From: Dicaeum eximium
Lineage: Eukaryota > Chordata > Aves > Passeriformes > Dicaeidae
NCBI GenBank assembly: GCA_013396995.1
Contig: VWZP01002584.1
Location: forward strand, 41,001-105,000
Direction: 5' to 3'
DNA length: 64,000 bases
Positions 13,053 through 27,034 of this stretch are shown here, piece by piece. Position 1 is the first letter of the stretch; each line of letters begins with the position of its first letter. The position numbers were made by a program, and so were the translations under genes. The notes below the pieces were generated by a model. It was not told where the DNA came from. It made no database searches and was given only the letters and a program-made list of their open reading frames with translations.

Positions 13053-15544
13053 CTTATTATGCATCAGATGTAAACAGTTTGTTTTGACTTGCCATGCTGC
13101 ACATGGTGGCTTTATAGTACATAGTACTGTCATTCACAGAAGTAATACTAACAAGTCAGCTTTTATTGAAATATATCTATAAATGCATAGCTGAAATAAT
13201 AACAACAGAAAAGGTTGATAAGATCATCTGTTTAAAACTAGAATGTAATTGTGGTTTTTATTCTCTCAGCAGACATTTAGGACTAACTCTTTTTAAAGTT
13301 CTCTGGTTCATTTTTAGATGGATAGTTGGTCATATGCCATGCCAGTTATTAGAGCACTGACCCCCTGATACTCTCCAAGGAGGCAAGAGATTGTTCTGCA
13401 GCCAGGAATTGCCAGTGTTCAAGGTCACTCTCTGTACTCCCATTACAGTGGGTAAACCTGCAATAGGAGGCTTGTGGCACTTCTGAAAATATGCCAGTAA
13501 AGCAATCCAAACAAATTCCAGAACACAGAGCATTGCTATTTGCTGTTTGTATCCCACATAATTTTTCAAGCGGCCAACAAACCTCTTATCTCCCACGAGA
13601 GGTTACAAGCACTGCCAGCAAAGAATTACCTGTTACCTCCACACAGCAGGCACTACAGCCTCAGCCTTTGTACAGCACTATGAGCTCAGATTTCCTCAGC
13701 TTCTTTTTGTGTGTTTGTGATTTGTGCAGTGAAAAGGACTGCCTGTTCATTCAGCTTACAAGACTTCTAAGGAACTATATTCTATCCATCAAAAACTGGG
13801 AAAATGTCTTGTGGGAGAGGGTTAGTTTCTTCTAAAGAAAGGAGGATGAGTAAACTTAACCTGGCCATACTTAATAAGCAACTTTGGGTTGGTTGTGGTT
13901 TTTTCTTAGTTTCTGCCTTCAAAATAAAGACTAGCATTTGAAAATTGTGCTAATTATCCCACTGGTACATTTAAAGTAGCTTTTCAAGTAAATACAACAT
14001 TTTAGAAATTAGTTCTTTAAGGAATTTTAATGCAGAAGTACTTTCATACATACATAAAGTAACAAACTCAACAAGAGTCTAGGAAAAATGAAGCACAGTG
14101 GAATCTGAAAAGGACAGGATTGGCATGGCAAGGCAAGAGGTATTTGTTAGCTGAGTAGTAGTTTTCTTAGAACCTCAGCAGCAGAATTCCAGGTCATTCT
14201 GATAAACTACAAGAACACTGGCAAAGCTGTTCCAGGTTTTCCCAGGGTCTCAAGGACCCTGCTTTGCACATGAATATTGTCACAGATCTAAACCCACATT
14301 CCTGCTAAATTGTGTTTCATACTACTGAAGTATCTGTTCAATGTTTTTTTTCACTCCTCCAAAAAAACCCTGTTATCCACTAAACAGATCACAGACCTAG
14401 GTGAAATTAATTCCCTCTTCAAAATGCCAAATCTCATATATTCTTGAATATATCTACAGGCAATAAGAGCTGTTTGATTTTCTTCCATGCACATATACTT
14501 TTTTGAGAATTCATATTTATAATATAAAATCTAAGTATAAGATTGTCATGTGAATATAGACGCCTCTCTTTTTTTAAAATTATTTTTTTCCTCTCCTATC
14601 ATTGCCTTTTATACTGAACCCAGCAGAATGGATGATCCTAGAAATCCTCTAGTTTATTTAATTTTAATACTTTTTTCCCTGTTCTCTGTCTTTCTCAAAC
14701 TTGAAAAATGTGGAGAAATGCCAGTTATAAAATTAAACCGCAATATATACAACAACTTGTACTTCTAAACCTGGGGGAGTATTAAAAAGGCAACAAAAAG
14801 GAAATTCAAAAAACCCTTTAAGTTTCTGGCTGAGAGCAAATGTGGAGATTATGCATCTTCATTGCACTTAATGAACAACATGGAAGGTAGAGGGAAAAAA
14901 GTTTTCTGGGGAAAAAGAAAAGTTCTTCCCCAAAATATATAGTTACAGAAAAGGCTTATCTGTATTAAAGCAAAGGGAAAAAGATCCCAAACAAATCTTC
15001 AAGAAACTTCAAGAAACCAAAAAGCCCCACAAGGGAAAAATAATTGCTTCATCGTTGTTTATGTTGCATAGACAGAAACACTGATTGCAGTGAAGGGCGA
15101 AAGCAGGATAAGGATGGGGTGAAGCTGAAGCTGGTTTGAGGTGTTTGTGAGTGGCACTCTACAGGGCAGCTTGGGCTAGGAGTCCTAATCCATCTTCCCT
15201 TTGCCTTTGCTGCTAATTTTCTTGGCCATCTGCAAGCCTGCTTAATTCACTAAAATCATAGAAAATTACTCAACCATAAAGAAACAAAAGTTGCTTGTTT
15301 TTTATTTTATCCCTTCCGATTTTAGTGATTTAGATTTGTTCAGTCAAGGGGAGGAAGTAAGGCTGTGTAGCTAGAAGGAAAGGGAGAAATTATGAGGAAT
15401 TAAGTGCTGGGAAGGGGAAAGAAATGTTGCTAGACTGCTCTCTGTAGGAATGAGATGTTAATCAGCTCGTTGTCCTGCAGAGGGTAGGCTCAGGGTGGAT
15501 AGGGTGATGTGAACTTAAGTTTAAGCTTAAGAGCTTGTGGTTTA

Positions 15545-15900
15545 ATGCCAGTTAGGAACTGAGTCCCACCCAGTTTCTCACTCCATCACCAGCAGGATCC
15601 AGGAGAGAACTGGAAGAGTAAAAGTGAGAAAACTCTTGGGCTGAGATAAAAGCAGTTTAATGGAGAGAGCAAAAGCCACACAAGCACAGCAAAGCAGGAA
15701 ATCAATTCACTGCTTCCCATGGGCAGGTGTGTGTTCAGCAATCCTAAATTGGCAAAAAATAACCCAGACTAAAACCACAAGTCTTGGCTAGGTAAGGAAA
15801 GCTGGGGACTGCGTGATCAGGATCATGTTCCGGGAAGACAAAAGCTTAAGAAAGAGGAGGAAGATCCTTAACTTCCACTATCAGCTTCCATATAACATGT
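15545..15900. mobile_element. LTR-type endogenous retroviral fragment
   Basis: It contains a block with CAGTTTCTCACTCC, GGGCTGAGATAAAAGCAG, GAGAGCAAAAGCCACACAAG and ACTGCTTCCCATGGGCAGG, which I recall as typical of passerine ERV LTRs. No gag, pol or env frame is present, so a solo LTR or remnant is likely. Exact ends and orientation are not certain. Confidence 0.5.
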
Positions 15901-17971
15901 GACATCACCCTCAAAGTGACAAAGGAATTCTAAATAGAAACAAACAGACTTTTAGTTGAATAGCCCTGAGCATGAGACCATTGCATTGTGTATTAATACA
16001 TATATTCTCCAATCTGGTTTTTTTGTAAAACCAGTTATTCATATACCATGAACAATTAACTGTTCTTCAGTTTGAAGATGCAAGCCAGGACACTTTTACG
16101 AAAACCTTTTTAGACATGTAACAGATCGACACAAGGATTTAAAGAACAACTTAAATATGTATTGCTGCTACTCACAGTAGTTTGTAACTGAGCAAGTAAA
16201 GGACAGTTTATGCCCATTTCCTAAAATGCAGGATTTTTCCCCCCCCAGCATTTTGGTCTTTTAAATGAATTTATCATGAAGTGCAGGATAAATGTCATTA
16301 GCATTCACTTTCAACAAAGAAATTAGTTCATTGTTGTCTACATTCATTTAATTTATCACTCCAAGCAGAGACTGCACCATACTGATTCCTGCTAGACACA
16401 GAGCGATTTGTCCATACTATGGAAGTGTTTTGCCCTTAAGAAATGATGTGTGGCTATTATTAACACACACAAAAAAAGTTTTTATGTTGATCTTTACAGC
16501 AACAATCTTCATACAGAAAAGGAAAACTCCCTGTAGGATGACAAAGTAACTATTTGCTGTGAAGAAGTTACAAGACTTTGTGTGCAGTCTTCTAACCCCA
16601 TTTAGGAGAATGGTGAAGGGTTAATATCCATAGGCTCTGAGAACTATCCTGAAAATAGAAACTAATTATTCCACAGATGTAAAATAAAATCATTTAAGAC
16701 CAGCATCTGGGATAATGACAAGAATTTACTACCTTATGTGACAGCGACAATCGTTTGGAACATTTTTGAGTTCTTATGTATTTGCTGAACATCATGCCTT
16801 AATTTAGGTCACATAGAACACCCTTTTTTCAGGGTTCTCAGAAAGTACAGAGTAAAGAACAAGCAGTAGGAAAAAGAAAAGTATTAGGTGCACCTCTAAT
16901 GAAATCAGTCAATATCACCACAGCTTTCTTAAAAATATCATTTTCACTGCTCATTTCTTTGTATGACTAGTTGACAGCCTGGGCCAGCTAAAGATGGAGC
17001 AGGGAGCTTTGGGATAGTTCAAACTGTGCAGGTAAAACATTACTTTTGCTTTCCATGGGGTTAATATTTTAACTTCACTTTATTTTTAGTGGGCTAGCTT
17101 TTTTTAAAAATTGGTCATAAGACTATACAAGAAAAAAAAAAGACGTTGTTAAGCACGTGGCAGGAAACAGCCAAGGTGTGCCCTTTTCTCCCCTTCCAGT
17201 TCAGCTGACCATGAAGGCATTGAGCAGATAACTTTTAAAAGAAATGAATCAGGAAATCCAAAATCAGTTTGAAAGGTGTGATATTTATTTTATCAAAGCC
17301 ATGTGCTCTTTAGTTTAGCCATGGTAATTCTACTTAAGTGAGGTGTTTAAATACGTATATGTATGCAGAGAGTGAGGGGATAACACTACCAGTAATAGTG
17401 TGTAAGTAATTTCTAATGTAGGGACCTTTGCATGTTTGTCTCAAATTTATAAGATGCACACCCTGAAAATTACAATTATATTAGAGATTAGATCTCTTCA
17501 TTGTCTGTGAGTGATATATTAACAGTACACTCAATTTTCCTTCACAGTCTCCTTGGAACCTCTCAGAAGTTGCTGTAGGATCATTAAATATTAAATGTTT
17601 CCTTCTATCCATGAATCAAGGCCAGACTATGCAAATTTTGTTTTTCAGGTCCATCCCATAGTCAGATTATAATATATTTATGAAATATAAGACCTATTTT
17701 TAGCTGGATTTGTCATGTTTACTATTATAGAGAATAAAGTGTGCTGAGGTTAGAGGGTACTATTCAAAACATTGAATCCCAAGTCACAATTTTCCCACAA
17801 TTTTTCCTTCTTGCTAAACAGACTTGTCTTACATGTTTAGACTAGACTAGGAGTTCTTAAGTAGATTTTAGTTTTTATTTAATAGTATTACTCAGAATAA
17901 TTTAAATTCAGTGAGAGTAATGGTTCAAAAAGGAGAATGCTTTGTGTTCAAACCTTTATCATTGCCTCATG

Positions 17972-18307
17972 ACTTAGGGGAGACCTCATTGCAGTGCAGA
18001 ACTTTCTCATCAGGGACAGACTTCTCTCTGGTGCCTAGTGAAAGGACCTGAGGGGACAGCTTGAAGCTGTGTCTGGGGAGGTTTAGATTGGATATCAGGA
18101 AAAGGTTCTTCATGCAGAGAGTGGTTGGGCACTGGAACAGGCTCACAGGGCATTGGTCACAGCATCAAGTCTGACAGAGCTCAAGAAGTGATTGGGAAAT
18201 GCTTTTGGGCGCATGATGGGACTCTTGAGACTGTCCTGTGTGAGGCCAGGAGTTGCACATTGATGTTCCTTCAAGTCCTCTCCAACTCAGGATATTCTGT
18301 AATTCTA
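17972..18307 (+). mobile_element. CR1 retrotransposon 3' fragment
   Basis: In sense orientation: GGGGAGACCTCATTGCAG, then GGGGAGGTTTAGATTGGATATCAGG, and the terminal CCAACTCAGGATATTCTG. About 335 bases of a 5'-truncated copy. The 97-residue open frame inside it is not a host gene. Confidence 0.85.
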
Positions 18308-18667
18308 CGCTTCCATGATAACTATGTTTTAATTAATATTACAGTCAATGTTTGGACTTCCCCACAGCTTTTTGTGAGATATAACACATGGTTTAACAAC
18401 AATGTATCTTCCTTTTAATATGAAATGGGAGTAAAAGAAGTTTGGAGATGTATTGTAGGGTCGCTATCTGCAGTCTGGTAAAAGTTTTATAGTATTTTGT
18501 TAGTACAGAATGAGTGCTTTGCTTTATACAAACTATCCCAGCCAAGAGTTATTATGCTTTGTTATCTTGAGGTAGTTGCTTCTTGTTGAAAACAAGATGA
18601 ATCATATCTCATGGTGCTAGAGTTTGTATCTGTTAAAAGTAAATGCTTGACTTCTTTTAGGACCTAA

Positions 18668-19403
18668 CAGGGCCAAGTGCAAGGTGCTACACCTGGGTTA
18701 GAGCAACCCTTGGTACCAATCCAGGCTGGGCATGAACAGATCCAGAGCAGCCCTGGGAGAAGGCCCTGGGGGTGCTGTGGGTGAGGGTCTGGCCATGCCC
18801 TGGCCATTGGGAGCCCAGAACCCCCCGTGTGCTGGGCTGCACCCACAGCCCCGTGGGCAGCAGGGCAGGGAGGGGATTCTGCCCCTCTGCCCCGCTCTGC
18901 TGAGACCCCACCTGCAGGGCTGCATCAGCTCTGGGCTCCCAGCACAGGAAGGACAGGGACTGCTGGAGCCAGGCCAGAGGGGCACCAAGGGGATCAGAGG
19001 GATGGGGCAGCTCTGCTGGGAGGAAAGGCTGAGAGAACTGGGATTGTTCAGCCTGGAAAAGAGAAGGCTTCAGGGAGATCTCATTGCAGCCTTTGCAGTA
19101 CCTGAAGGGAGCCTTCAAGAGAGGGACTTTTGACAAGAGCCTGGAGTGACAGGACAAGGGGGAATGGCTTAAATATGAATAAAACCAGCTTTAGATTGGA
19201 TATTAGGTAGAAATTCTTCCCTTTGAGGATGGTGAGGCTGTGGCACAGGTTGCCCAGAGAAGCTGTGGCTGCCCCATCCCTGTTCAAGGTCAGGTTGGAT
19301 GGAGCTCTGAGGAACCTGGTCTAGTGGAAGGTGTCCCTGGATATGGGGGAGTCAGATGATCTTTAAAGTCCCTTTCAACCCAGGCCATTCTATGATTCTG
19401 TGG
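18668..19403 (+). mobile_element. CR1 retrotransposon, ORF2 C-terminus plus 3' end
   Basis: It starts in the last part of CR1 ORF2 (GCCAAGTGCAAGGTGCTACA, giving AKCKVLHLG) and passes through ILPLCPALLRPHL and RLRELGLFSLEKRRL motifs in shifting frames. It ends with the 3' UTR and TTCTATGATTCTGTGG. It is GC-rich relative to its flanks and carries frame breaks, so it is dead. The long antisense open frames here are shadows. Confidence 0.9.
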
Positions 19404-22400
19404 TTATCAGATTACACAGAATTTATTTTAGTTAGCAATTTTCACCTTGAGCAGACCAGGAAGGAAAATAAAACTGATCTACCAGGTAGTTGTCCCTCTT
19501 CAAGAGTAAAATTGGAAACATTACTTTTAGTGTGTAGATGTCCCCATTAAAATCTTGCTTTGTTTTGATTATTCTTTTAAAAGACATATTTTTTCTGTAA
19601 ACTAAAAAGGAAGGAGTTAAATGGAAGCTGAAAGGAGCTTATATGAAAACAAGAGATGACTCTATTGCACTGGAATTAATCAAACAGAGATAAGACAGAC
19701 ATATCTAATTTCAGATAGAAAGAATATCTTATCATAGTGGTTTCAGTGACCTCACTTTTTAACTTTAAGAGGAAATGCCTCCAGTATGCAACCTTACACT
19801 GAGGCAAAAGCCAAAATAAGTAGAAAGAACAGTATTATTGAGATTGCCAATGGATATTTTTAACAGAATTTTTTTTTTTTTTACAGCCTCTGTGTCTTAC
19901 AAAAACAAATCCAAATCACCAATTAGATGGATTTTAGACTGTTTTTATTGCAAAAAAAATGTTCAATGAGCCTAAATGAATCAGGTGTGGCTACGAGCCT
20001 GAGTTCAGAAACCTGATCATAGGAGAAATGGCAGGAACATCCCCAGATCATACACAGGAGTACAAACACAAAATTGTGGATGCTTGCGTGAATAAAAATG
20101 TCACTACTACCCTTTTAAGATGCAATATTAAAGGAAACAAGTTTTGACAAGAATAGAAGAATAGTAGGATATTTTATCTTGAAGTTCCTTAGTAGTCTCA
20201 GCAAACCATATGGTCAAACCTCCCAAGCAGTAGAGTCATTCAGCTGAACTCTTCCTCTCACTGGACCTCAACAAAGAAAGGGAGAAAGACACAGAAAAAA
20301 GCCAGCTCAGTTCCAGGAACAAGAACATGTCATGGCACTGAGATTTAATGTGGCAGTTACATTTAGCAACTATTCATATTACAGCCTTGGCTTCTATATA
20401 ATTCGGGAAAAAATGGTGAAGGTACTGACCTACAAATAGACTCTTTGAACAGACTTTATAATGATACTTCCTGAGAAGACAGCAGAAAACCAGAATGGTT
20501 TTATCAGCTGCTGTTGTAATTTAGGAGTAGAGATCTAGTATTCTGATAAAATATTTGCTAAAATCTGTATTCTTTTCTTGCCTTGTTGAAATATGAAAGA
20601 ACAATGTGTGGCCAATAGTTGAATTTCCCTACATGTATTTTGTGGTTTTGTTTTTTTTTTACAGGGTGACACTGAAGCAGGTTCAGTCCTACCTCACTTC
20701 CTTAAAGACTATATGAGATTGCTTTTCTGTGAAAGTAACAAAAGTAGCATTAGGACTAATTTCTTTCCTCAGAGGTCTGCTAAGTTACCTTTGTGTTCCT
20801 ACTTTTCTGCTGGAATTGCCTTACTGCTCCTGCTCATGTCAGTTTTTATCCATTACATTTTTATTCCCTGTCTCCTGGCCTTTGTCTTTGCTTTCTTCAC
20901 CAGTAATCACAAAGCACAGCTTCTGACCCAGCCTAGCCATGCTGCTTGAAAAATCCTGTGTTAATTCCTATTTAATACCAGGTATCTTAGTACTCAGAAG
21001 ATTTGTACTTGCACTTTTTATTTGATCTGAAAGAAGAGTACTTAGCAATCCAAACTTCCTTTAAAAAGTCTTTGATTTATTTTCTAGATCTCCAGATCAA
21101 GGATGATCTTGATGAGGGAAGTTTCTATACAGGGGCAGAATAAAGATGTTTAGATAGGTACTCGTTAAGAACCTTCAAAAGAAACTAACAGCTAGAAACT
21201 GAACTCACACTGACTTGCAGCATTAATGAGGCTTCCACACAATTCCTCACAGCACTGTGAAGCACCTCTATATGATTTTTATGAACTTGGCCTTGGAGAA
21301 ACATTTTTTTCTTCAAAATGGTTTTGTTCTTAATGTTGAATAAAACTTGGTTGGTATTTTTGATGCATTAAAATTATGTAGACCAAATAGGACTTAGTAT
21401 ACAGTGGTATCAATCTGAGCACCTACAGCTGCAGTAGAAGATTCTTTAATATTGACAGGCAGAAATTACTAGAGATTATGAATGGATTAAAAAAAATAGG
21501 TAACTACTATACCAAAGCTGTTGCTGTCACTACTCCTTTGCTTAAATAGTTCAGAATGTAAGAGACCACCAAAATAAAGTTGAGATGCCAACACACAGTA
21601 GTGCCTCTCAAATAAAAGAAGTACAGTTACAGTTCTAATGATAAAATTTTCCCTTTAAACGTTTGGAATTAAAAATAGAAAATTTCCTACTGTCAGTGCC
21701 TGAAGTGCATATGACAGCTATCCTACTGTTCAGCTTAATGAGCCTGTCAGTCTAGAATATTAAGCAGTTTGATTTAAGCATCTTAAATATGATGTAGATC
21801 TAAAACGTTAATGGTAAGCAAGACTTTTGAAAATGTAATAAGGGACACTTTTTCTATATAAAAGAACCATCTATCATCTACTATTTGCCTAGATTATGAA
21901 AGGTGATTATTAATTATTACAGCTTTAATTTCTAGGGACTTAAAGAATTAAAATCCAAAATTTCCAATGTCTTTTAAGATGTTTCAAGACATCCATATAA
22001 GATGTCAGGGGTTCTTCACATTTACTTGCTGTCACTCAGCACTCATTTAATTTTTTTGCTCATTTTGACACTTTTTAAAGGGGTATTTTCCTCAATTGTT
22101 TTGTCCACCACTGTGATTTTACTTGGATTAAGTCACTGCCTACAAATCCAGGATTTAGTGCCTCAGATGCTGTAGCTTTCCTGTGGCACTCTTGCATCTA
22201 CAATGTTATTTCTTGTGGAAAAGATATCTTGGTGTGTATCAGATACCAGCTCCCTTCTTTTTGTTGTGTTGATGTTATGGAAGGCTTATATCAGTTTTTT
22301 ACATATTCCTTGTCCAAGACATGACTTAAGCAACTGTAAACTTTTCTGCAAATATGCTGATCACTGATATGTTCTGGCCTCCACAAAATTTTAGAAATAC

Positions 22401-22616
22401 AATCCTTTGTATTTTCATGTTAAGTAGTTTCAGGGTAGACCCTGCAAATTATTGACGGCCAAAATTTAAGCTCCTTCTTGACTCAGAAGATGTTGTACAT
22501 TTCATTTGGGAAATGTGGATTTATGTTCATTTGTAAATTAATAGATTCAAACTTCTACCAGAGCATATGTGGAATTACTGACCAACTTCCAGGTCATGTG
22601 TTAAGGAAATTAGGTA
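19404..22616. other. Non-coding upstream DNA, nothing distinctive
   Basis: AT-rich sequence with short T runs (about 19869-19882 and 20650-20661). No coding signal, RNA gene or clear repeat is visible. Confidence 0.6.
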
Positions 22617-22862
22617 GAATCACAGAATCATAGAATGTTTTGGGTTGGAAGGGACACCTTCCACTAGACCAAATTGCTCAGATTCCCCATCCAACGTGGC
22701 CTTGAACGGGGATGGGACATCTTCAACTTCTCTAGGAAACCTGTTCCAGTGCCTCACCACTCTCACAGTAAAGAAATTCTTTCCTAATATCTAACCTAAA
22801 CCTGTCCTCTTTCTGCTTGAAGCCATTGCCCCTTGTCCTATCACTACAGTTTCTGATGAGAG
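22617..22862 (-). mobile_element. CR1 retrotransposon 3' end
   Basis: GAATCACAGAATCATAGAAT then GGGTTGGAAGGGACACCTTC, the complement of a CR1 tail, running on through the conserved segment complementary to the ORF2 end (CCTTGTCCTATCACTA). Confidence 0.9.
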
Positions 22863-25420
22863 GGAAAAATGGATTTATGAAGGGGAAAAAGAAAAAAGTG
22901 TTACTCAGATTTCTATGCCAGCACTACATGTGATTACATAACCAGCTCTATCCTATGCCTGCAGAAGCACTAAAGAACAGTGGTGGTCAACATTAAAAGA
23001 ATATCAGATTTTAAGCCAATTTTCTTTGAAATAGAGGTCACTTGAACGCTTCTGTACAATTCCCAGAGCGAAAATTTCTCAGGTGGTCTGCTGCATTATT
23101 TAAAATATTTGAGATCATCTGTGCTACTTCTTCCAAAGGATACTGGAAAAGACTTAGAGTGGTTTTTGTTAATGAGAATTCAAGTCCTGTAAGCTCTTGT
23201 GGGAGTTTTTGAAGTAAATTCTGGGCAAATTTAGATGAGAATATCTCCTTCCTTCTATTCTTCAGGTTGGACTGATGTTTCTTTTTAAACAGCAAAATAA
23301 TAAATCCTGCACCTTTCTTCGTTATTTGATGCCACCTACATATCTATAAGCTTTATTACAAAATTCTGAATTTCATGTGTAGTGGTATTTACCCTTTTTT
23401 ACTTAAAAATAATCTTGTGGCTTCCCTTATTGGCCTATATACTTTAAATCTGACATTTTAATAGATATGTCACTTACAGATTGAAAAGCATGTTGTTTTA
23501 TTGGGTTTTGGGGTTTTTTCCCTCCTTGGTAAATTAGAAAAAGTTAATTTTTTACATAATTTTTTGCCAGAATCGTGGAAGACACATTTATTTTGGAAAA
23601 ATCTTTTGGCAGGTAACGGGGCAGTGGGATTTAATTGCTACTTATATTACAGAAGTCCACAGATACACAGTTCTGGTAACAGGATCTCATTGTGGTAGAT
23701 GCTGTTGAAACCCAATTCTTTCTTCTTTCTCAAGATAAGAACCTTCTGGGCCATGGCAGTGCAAAATGCCCTGTTCTTCTCTAGGTTGTCCTAGTAGGCT
23801 GAGCTATTGCTGATTGTCTGGGTAAGATAAGCTTACAATGTGTTTCTCTTGTCTACAAGGAGCTGACTGTAAAATAATTTAAGTGGGAATCAAGTAATAA
23901 CTTTTGGCCACCATCATGACGGGCAAGGTTTGAACTGGTGCCTGAGATTGAAATGTGCTAAATTCCACCACCAGCCCAGTATTGTAAGCTGTACAATGAA
24001 TAGAAGAAAAGAAAAAAAATCCCTATTTTATGTTGTGTGGGTAGTGTGCTTTAAATGTGAGAGAGTCTTCCTAGCTGTGGCAGCAAGCAGCTTTGAGGTA
24101 ATTGCTATTTTGTGTTTCAGTGCAGAGACAGACGTTCAAATGAATCATTGGCTTCTGCTTCTGTGTTCTGAGCTGGCCCCTTTGCATGTTCAGTTTTATT
24201 GGTTTTAAAGGGGCTGTGTACTGGCACAGCTGCTCCCAGTATAATGGGATATGCAGCACAGTGGAAACATTCCCACATATTTTTCCTGGTAAAAGTTTGG
24301 TGATTTTATATGCAATTTAAGCAATCAAATCCAATAATGGCTTTAGCTACAAAATATACAAAATATGATAGCTCCTCTAGTGGCTTTACAAGATACTTGG
24401 TGTTTACATTTGTCCGTATTCGACATTTTGATTAAATGCATACATTTTAAGGAGCAGTCTTGCTCTGAGGCTTCAAGTTTTTTCTTGTTTTATGTTTCTT
24501 TTCCATTTACTTTTGAAATTTATATGAGTCTTGACCGCTATTCTAGTCTGTCATGCATGGGAGAGGTATTAGCCCAAATTCTGCTGCAGCAACTCTACTG
24601 TTTCAGCTGTCTTTAATAGCATCATACTTCTAAAAAATAAGTAAAACACTCATATAAAAATTTAGATAGAAAACTAAATTACATCAGCAGTGAAAAATCA
24701 TACGACTGAAACATCAATTCTAATTTAAAAGCATTTCTTGAGACAACGTAAAATGTAATTCTATTGCTGAAGTGAGGCAAAGCTGTTGTGGGACAAAACT
24801 AATACAGAAGTGTGACAAATATGGTTAATAATCCACTGATATGTATAACTGATGAGAACAGTGTTGACAGCACCATATTGCAAAAAAAGAATCATAACCT
24901 GCTGGGAACATTACAAATCCACTGGTAGGTGCAAGCACAACCCCCTAATGTTGTTAGAGGTGCCACCACAACGATGGGCCAGGTCCTTGGGAGCTGACAT
25001 CTTCATAAATCAGAAGCTCTCTGGTACCACAACTGCTCCTTGCTTTGACTAATATATGATTACAGTTGAAGACTGTAATAAAGCAGAAATTATGCTAAGG
25101 GTAACCTATCTGTGCCGATGACACTTTGGAGGCCAGTGGTCAGAAGACACTAAGTCTGTCTTCTACAGAACAATCCCTGTGAAATCCAAATAAATTCAAA
25201 AGCCATTTCAGATTAAACAACAATACTGGATGTGTCTATTAGAATTTCCAAGTAAATTGACTTGTTAATGACATAATAAATCTTGTTTCCTACATTATTA
25301 AATTAAACACTGCCTATTATAAGAATATTTGCCCATCTACAAATGGGTATCTACATAATGGACATCTACACAGGGATCTGCTTTTATGACTTTTGGCCCT
25401 GGTAACATATCATACAATAA

Positions 25421-25475
25421 AATCACAGAATTTTTAAGGTTGGAAAAGACCTCTAAGATACCAAGCCCAACTGTT
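25421..25475 (-). mobile_element. Short CR1 3' tip
   Basis: AATCACAGAA, then GGTTGGAAAAGACCTCTAAG and CCAAGCCCAACTGTTAAC. Only about 55 bases survive. Confidence 0.65.
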
Positions 25476-26825
25476 AACTTATGTACATATTATAGTTACA
25501 TATTTCCATTTTAAAAGCTGTAATTAAAGTGTAAATATTGTTGGGTAATCTAGTTAGCTGTCAATAAGCACTTGTTATGGAAAGTGTGACATATGTCACT
25601 TAATAAGAGAGCATAACATGCTATTTCTAATATAATTATGTAAGAATATGGAGCTCAGTTTAAGACTTATTTGTGTATCACTATGTAATATTAGAAATGT
25701 GTTGAAGTATAGCCTGATTTTCTGATCCTTGGAAGTCAGGGTGCAGTAGCTACACTTAATTTCACGTGAATCCATCTGATCACACTATGAAAAAGTACCT
25801 TTTTCTAGTGAGAATTTCACTTTTGCATCTCTCCTGTAGACAGGGTAAGATTTTATCACCTTCCAGTTATTAATTTTAAACACTCATTCTTTTTTGGAAT
25901 GACACAATCACTACCACCTTATGCCCCCTGGAAAGCCAAACTGTCTTTGGAAATTAAGTTTACCTTGTCACTTAAGGAATAGGGTTTTTTTGTGTCAGTT
26001 AGGGCAGAGTGCATTTCTGTTATTTTTTAATTAAAATGAATGTCCAGATAGAGGACACAATCAAAAGAATAAACTAAATTACTCTTGGAGTCTTATTTTA
26101 TTTCTAGTTGATAGAATATGTCTTTGATGTTCTTATTTACATAGATTAGCTCTTTATTTCATAATTGGTATCTTCATCTTATTAAGTAATTGACTTTTAC
26201 TTCATTAGACAAAGAAATGTATAACTTACACAGAGTTCTGGATATAAGAGAGGGACTAGAAGTTCCTGATGTAGCAGGCAGGCACACTCACAGCTCTCAC
26301 AAACAGGAGCTGTTTTAAAACATACCAATTTTAAAATATTAGTTTGTAAGAGGAAGTTCCTGACAAGGGGAAGGCCAGCTAGATGTAGTCAGGGGAAGGA
26401 TTAGAAGGGATGCAGTGTGACCTGCTGCAAATAATAAATTCATGCTGCAGTCTAGTGTGGAGACAGGCTAAGCCTGATGTGCAACTTACTGCACTTGGCA
26501 AAAAGACTATTAATTCCAAATACTGCAGTTCCAAAGGAAAGTGTTTCCAATCAAAAGAGAGCAAGGTATGCACTTATACTCCTGTAATGATCACTGTTCA
26601 GTCTGCATAGGAGTCTCTCAGCAAAAGCTCCTATTATTGCAGCAGGCTTAAATCTGAGGAAATCAAGCAATTCTTCTATTTACAGCTTGTATGTGGAGTT
26701 TTATGTAATTTATAATAGAAGTGAGTGCTACTGAGCCCTTGAGTACATAATTCTCTACTAAGAAACATTGGTGTTTGGTGTAAAACAAAGTACACTTGCA
26801 TGATTGGAGCTTTGTCAGTAATGCC

Positions 26826-27034
26826 AATCACAGAATCATGGAACCATGGAAAAACGTGGGTTAGAAGAGACCCCTGGAGATCCTCTAGTCCAACTCAAAG
26901 CAGGTTCACTTCAATGCCTAGAACACTGTCCAATTAAACTCTGAGTATCTCCAGGGACAGCGATTCCACAGTCCCCTCAGGCACCTGTTTGTAAATCCTG
27001 TTTCCTGACACCTGACTAGAAACTTTCCCACATT
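26826..27034 (-). mobile_element. CR1 retrotransposon 3' fragment
   Basis: AATCACAGAATCATGGAACC, then GAGATCCTCTAGTCCAACTC and CTCCAGGGACAGCGATTCCA, a diverged complementary CR1 tail. Confidence 0.75.

Larger units (their letters stand above)
7321..17971. other. Non-coding upstream DNA with two LTR-type repeats
   Basis: Mostly unique AT-rich sequence. Short local duplications occur at 9107-9137 (TTCAGATTAAAAA twice), 9818-9846 (GATCATTACAATG twice) and 14998-15017 (CTTCAAGAAA twice). No exon, splice-flanked frame or RNA gene is recognised. Confidence 0.6.

Noticed and set aside
18687..19157. 156-codon - strand frame
   Set aside because: It is the antisense shadow of a CR1 copy.
23038..23295. 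85-codon - strand frame with protein-like composition
   Set aside because: No family recognised, no splice sites or promoter that fit, and a length within chance for AT-rich DNA.
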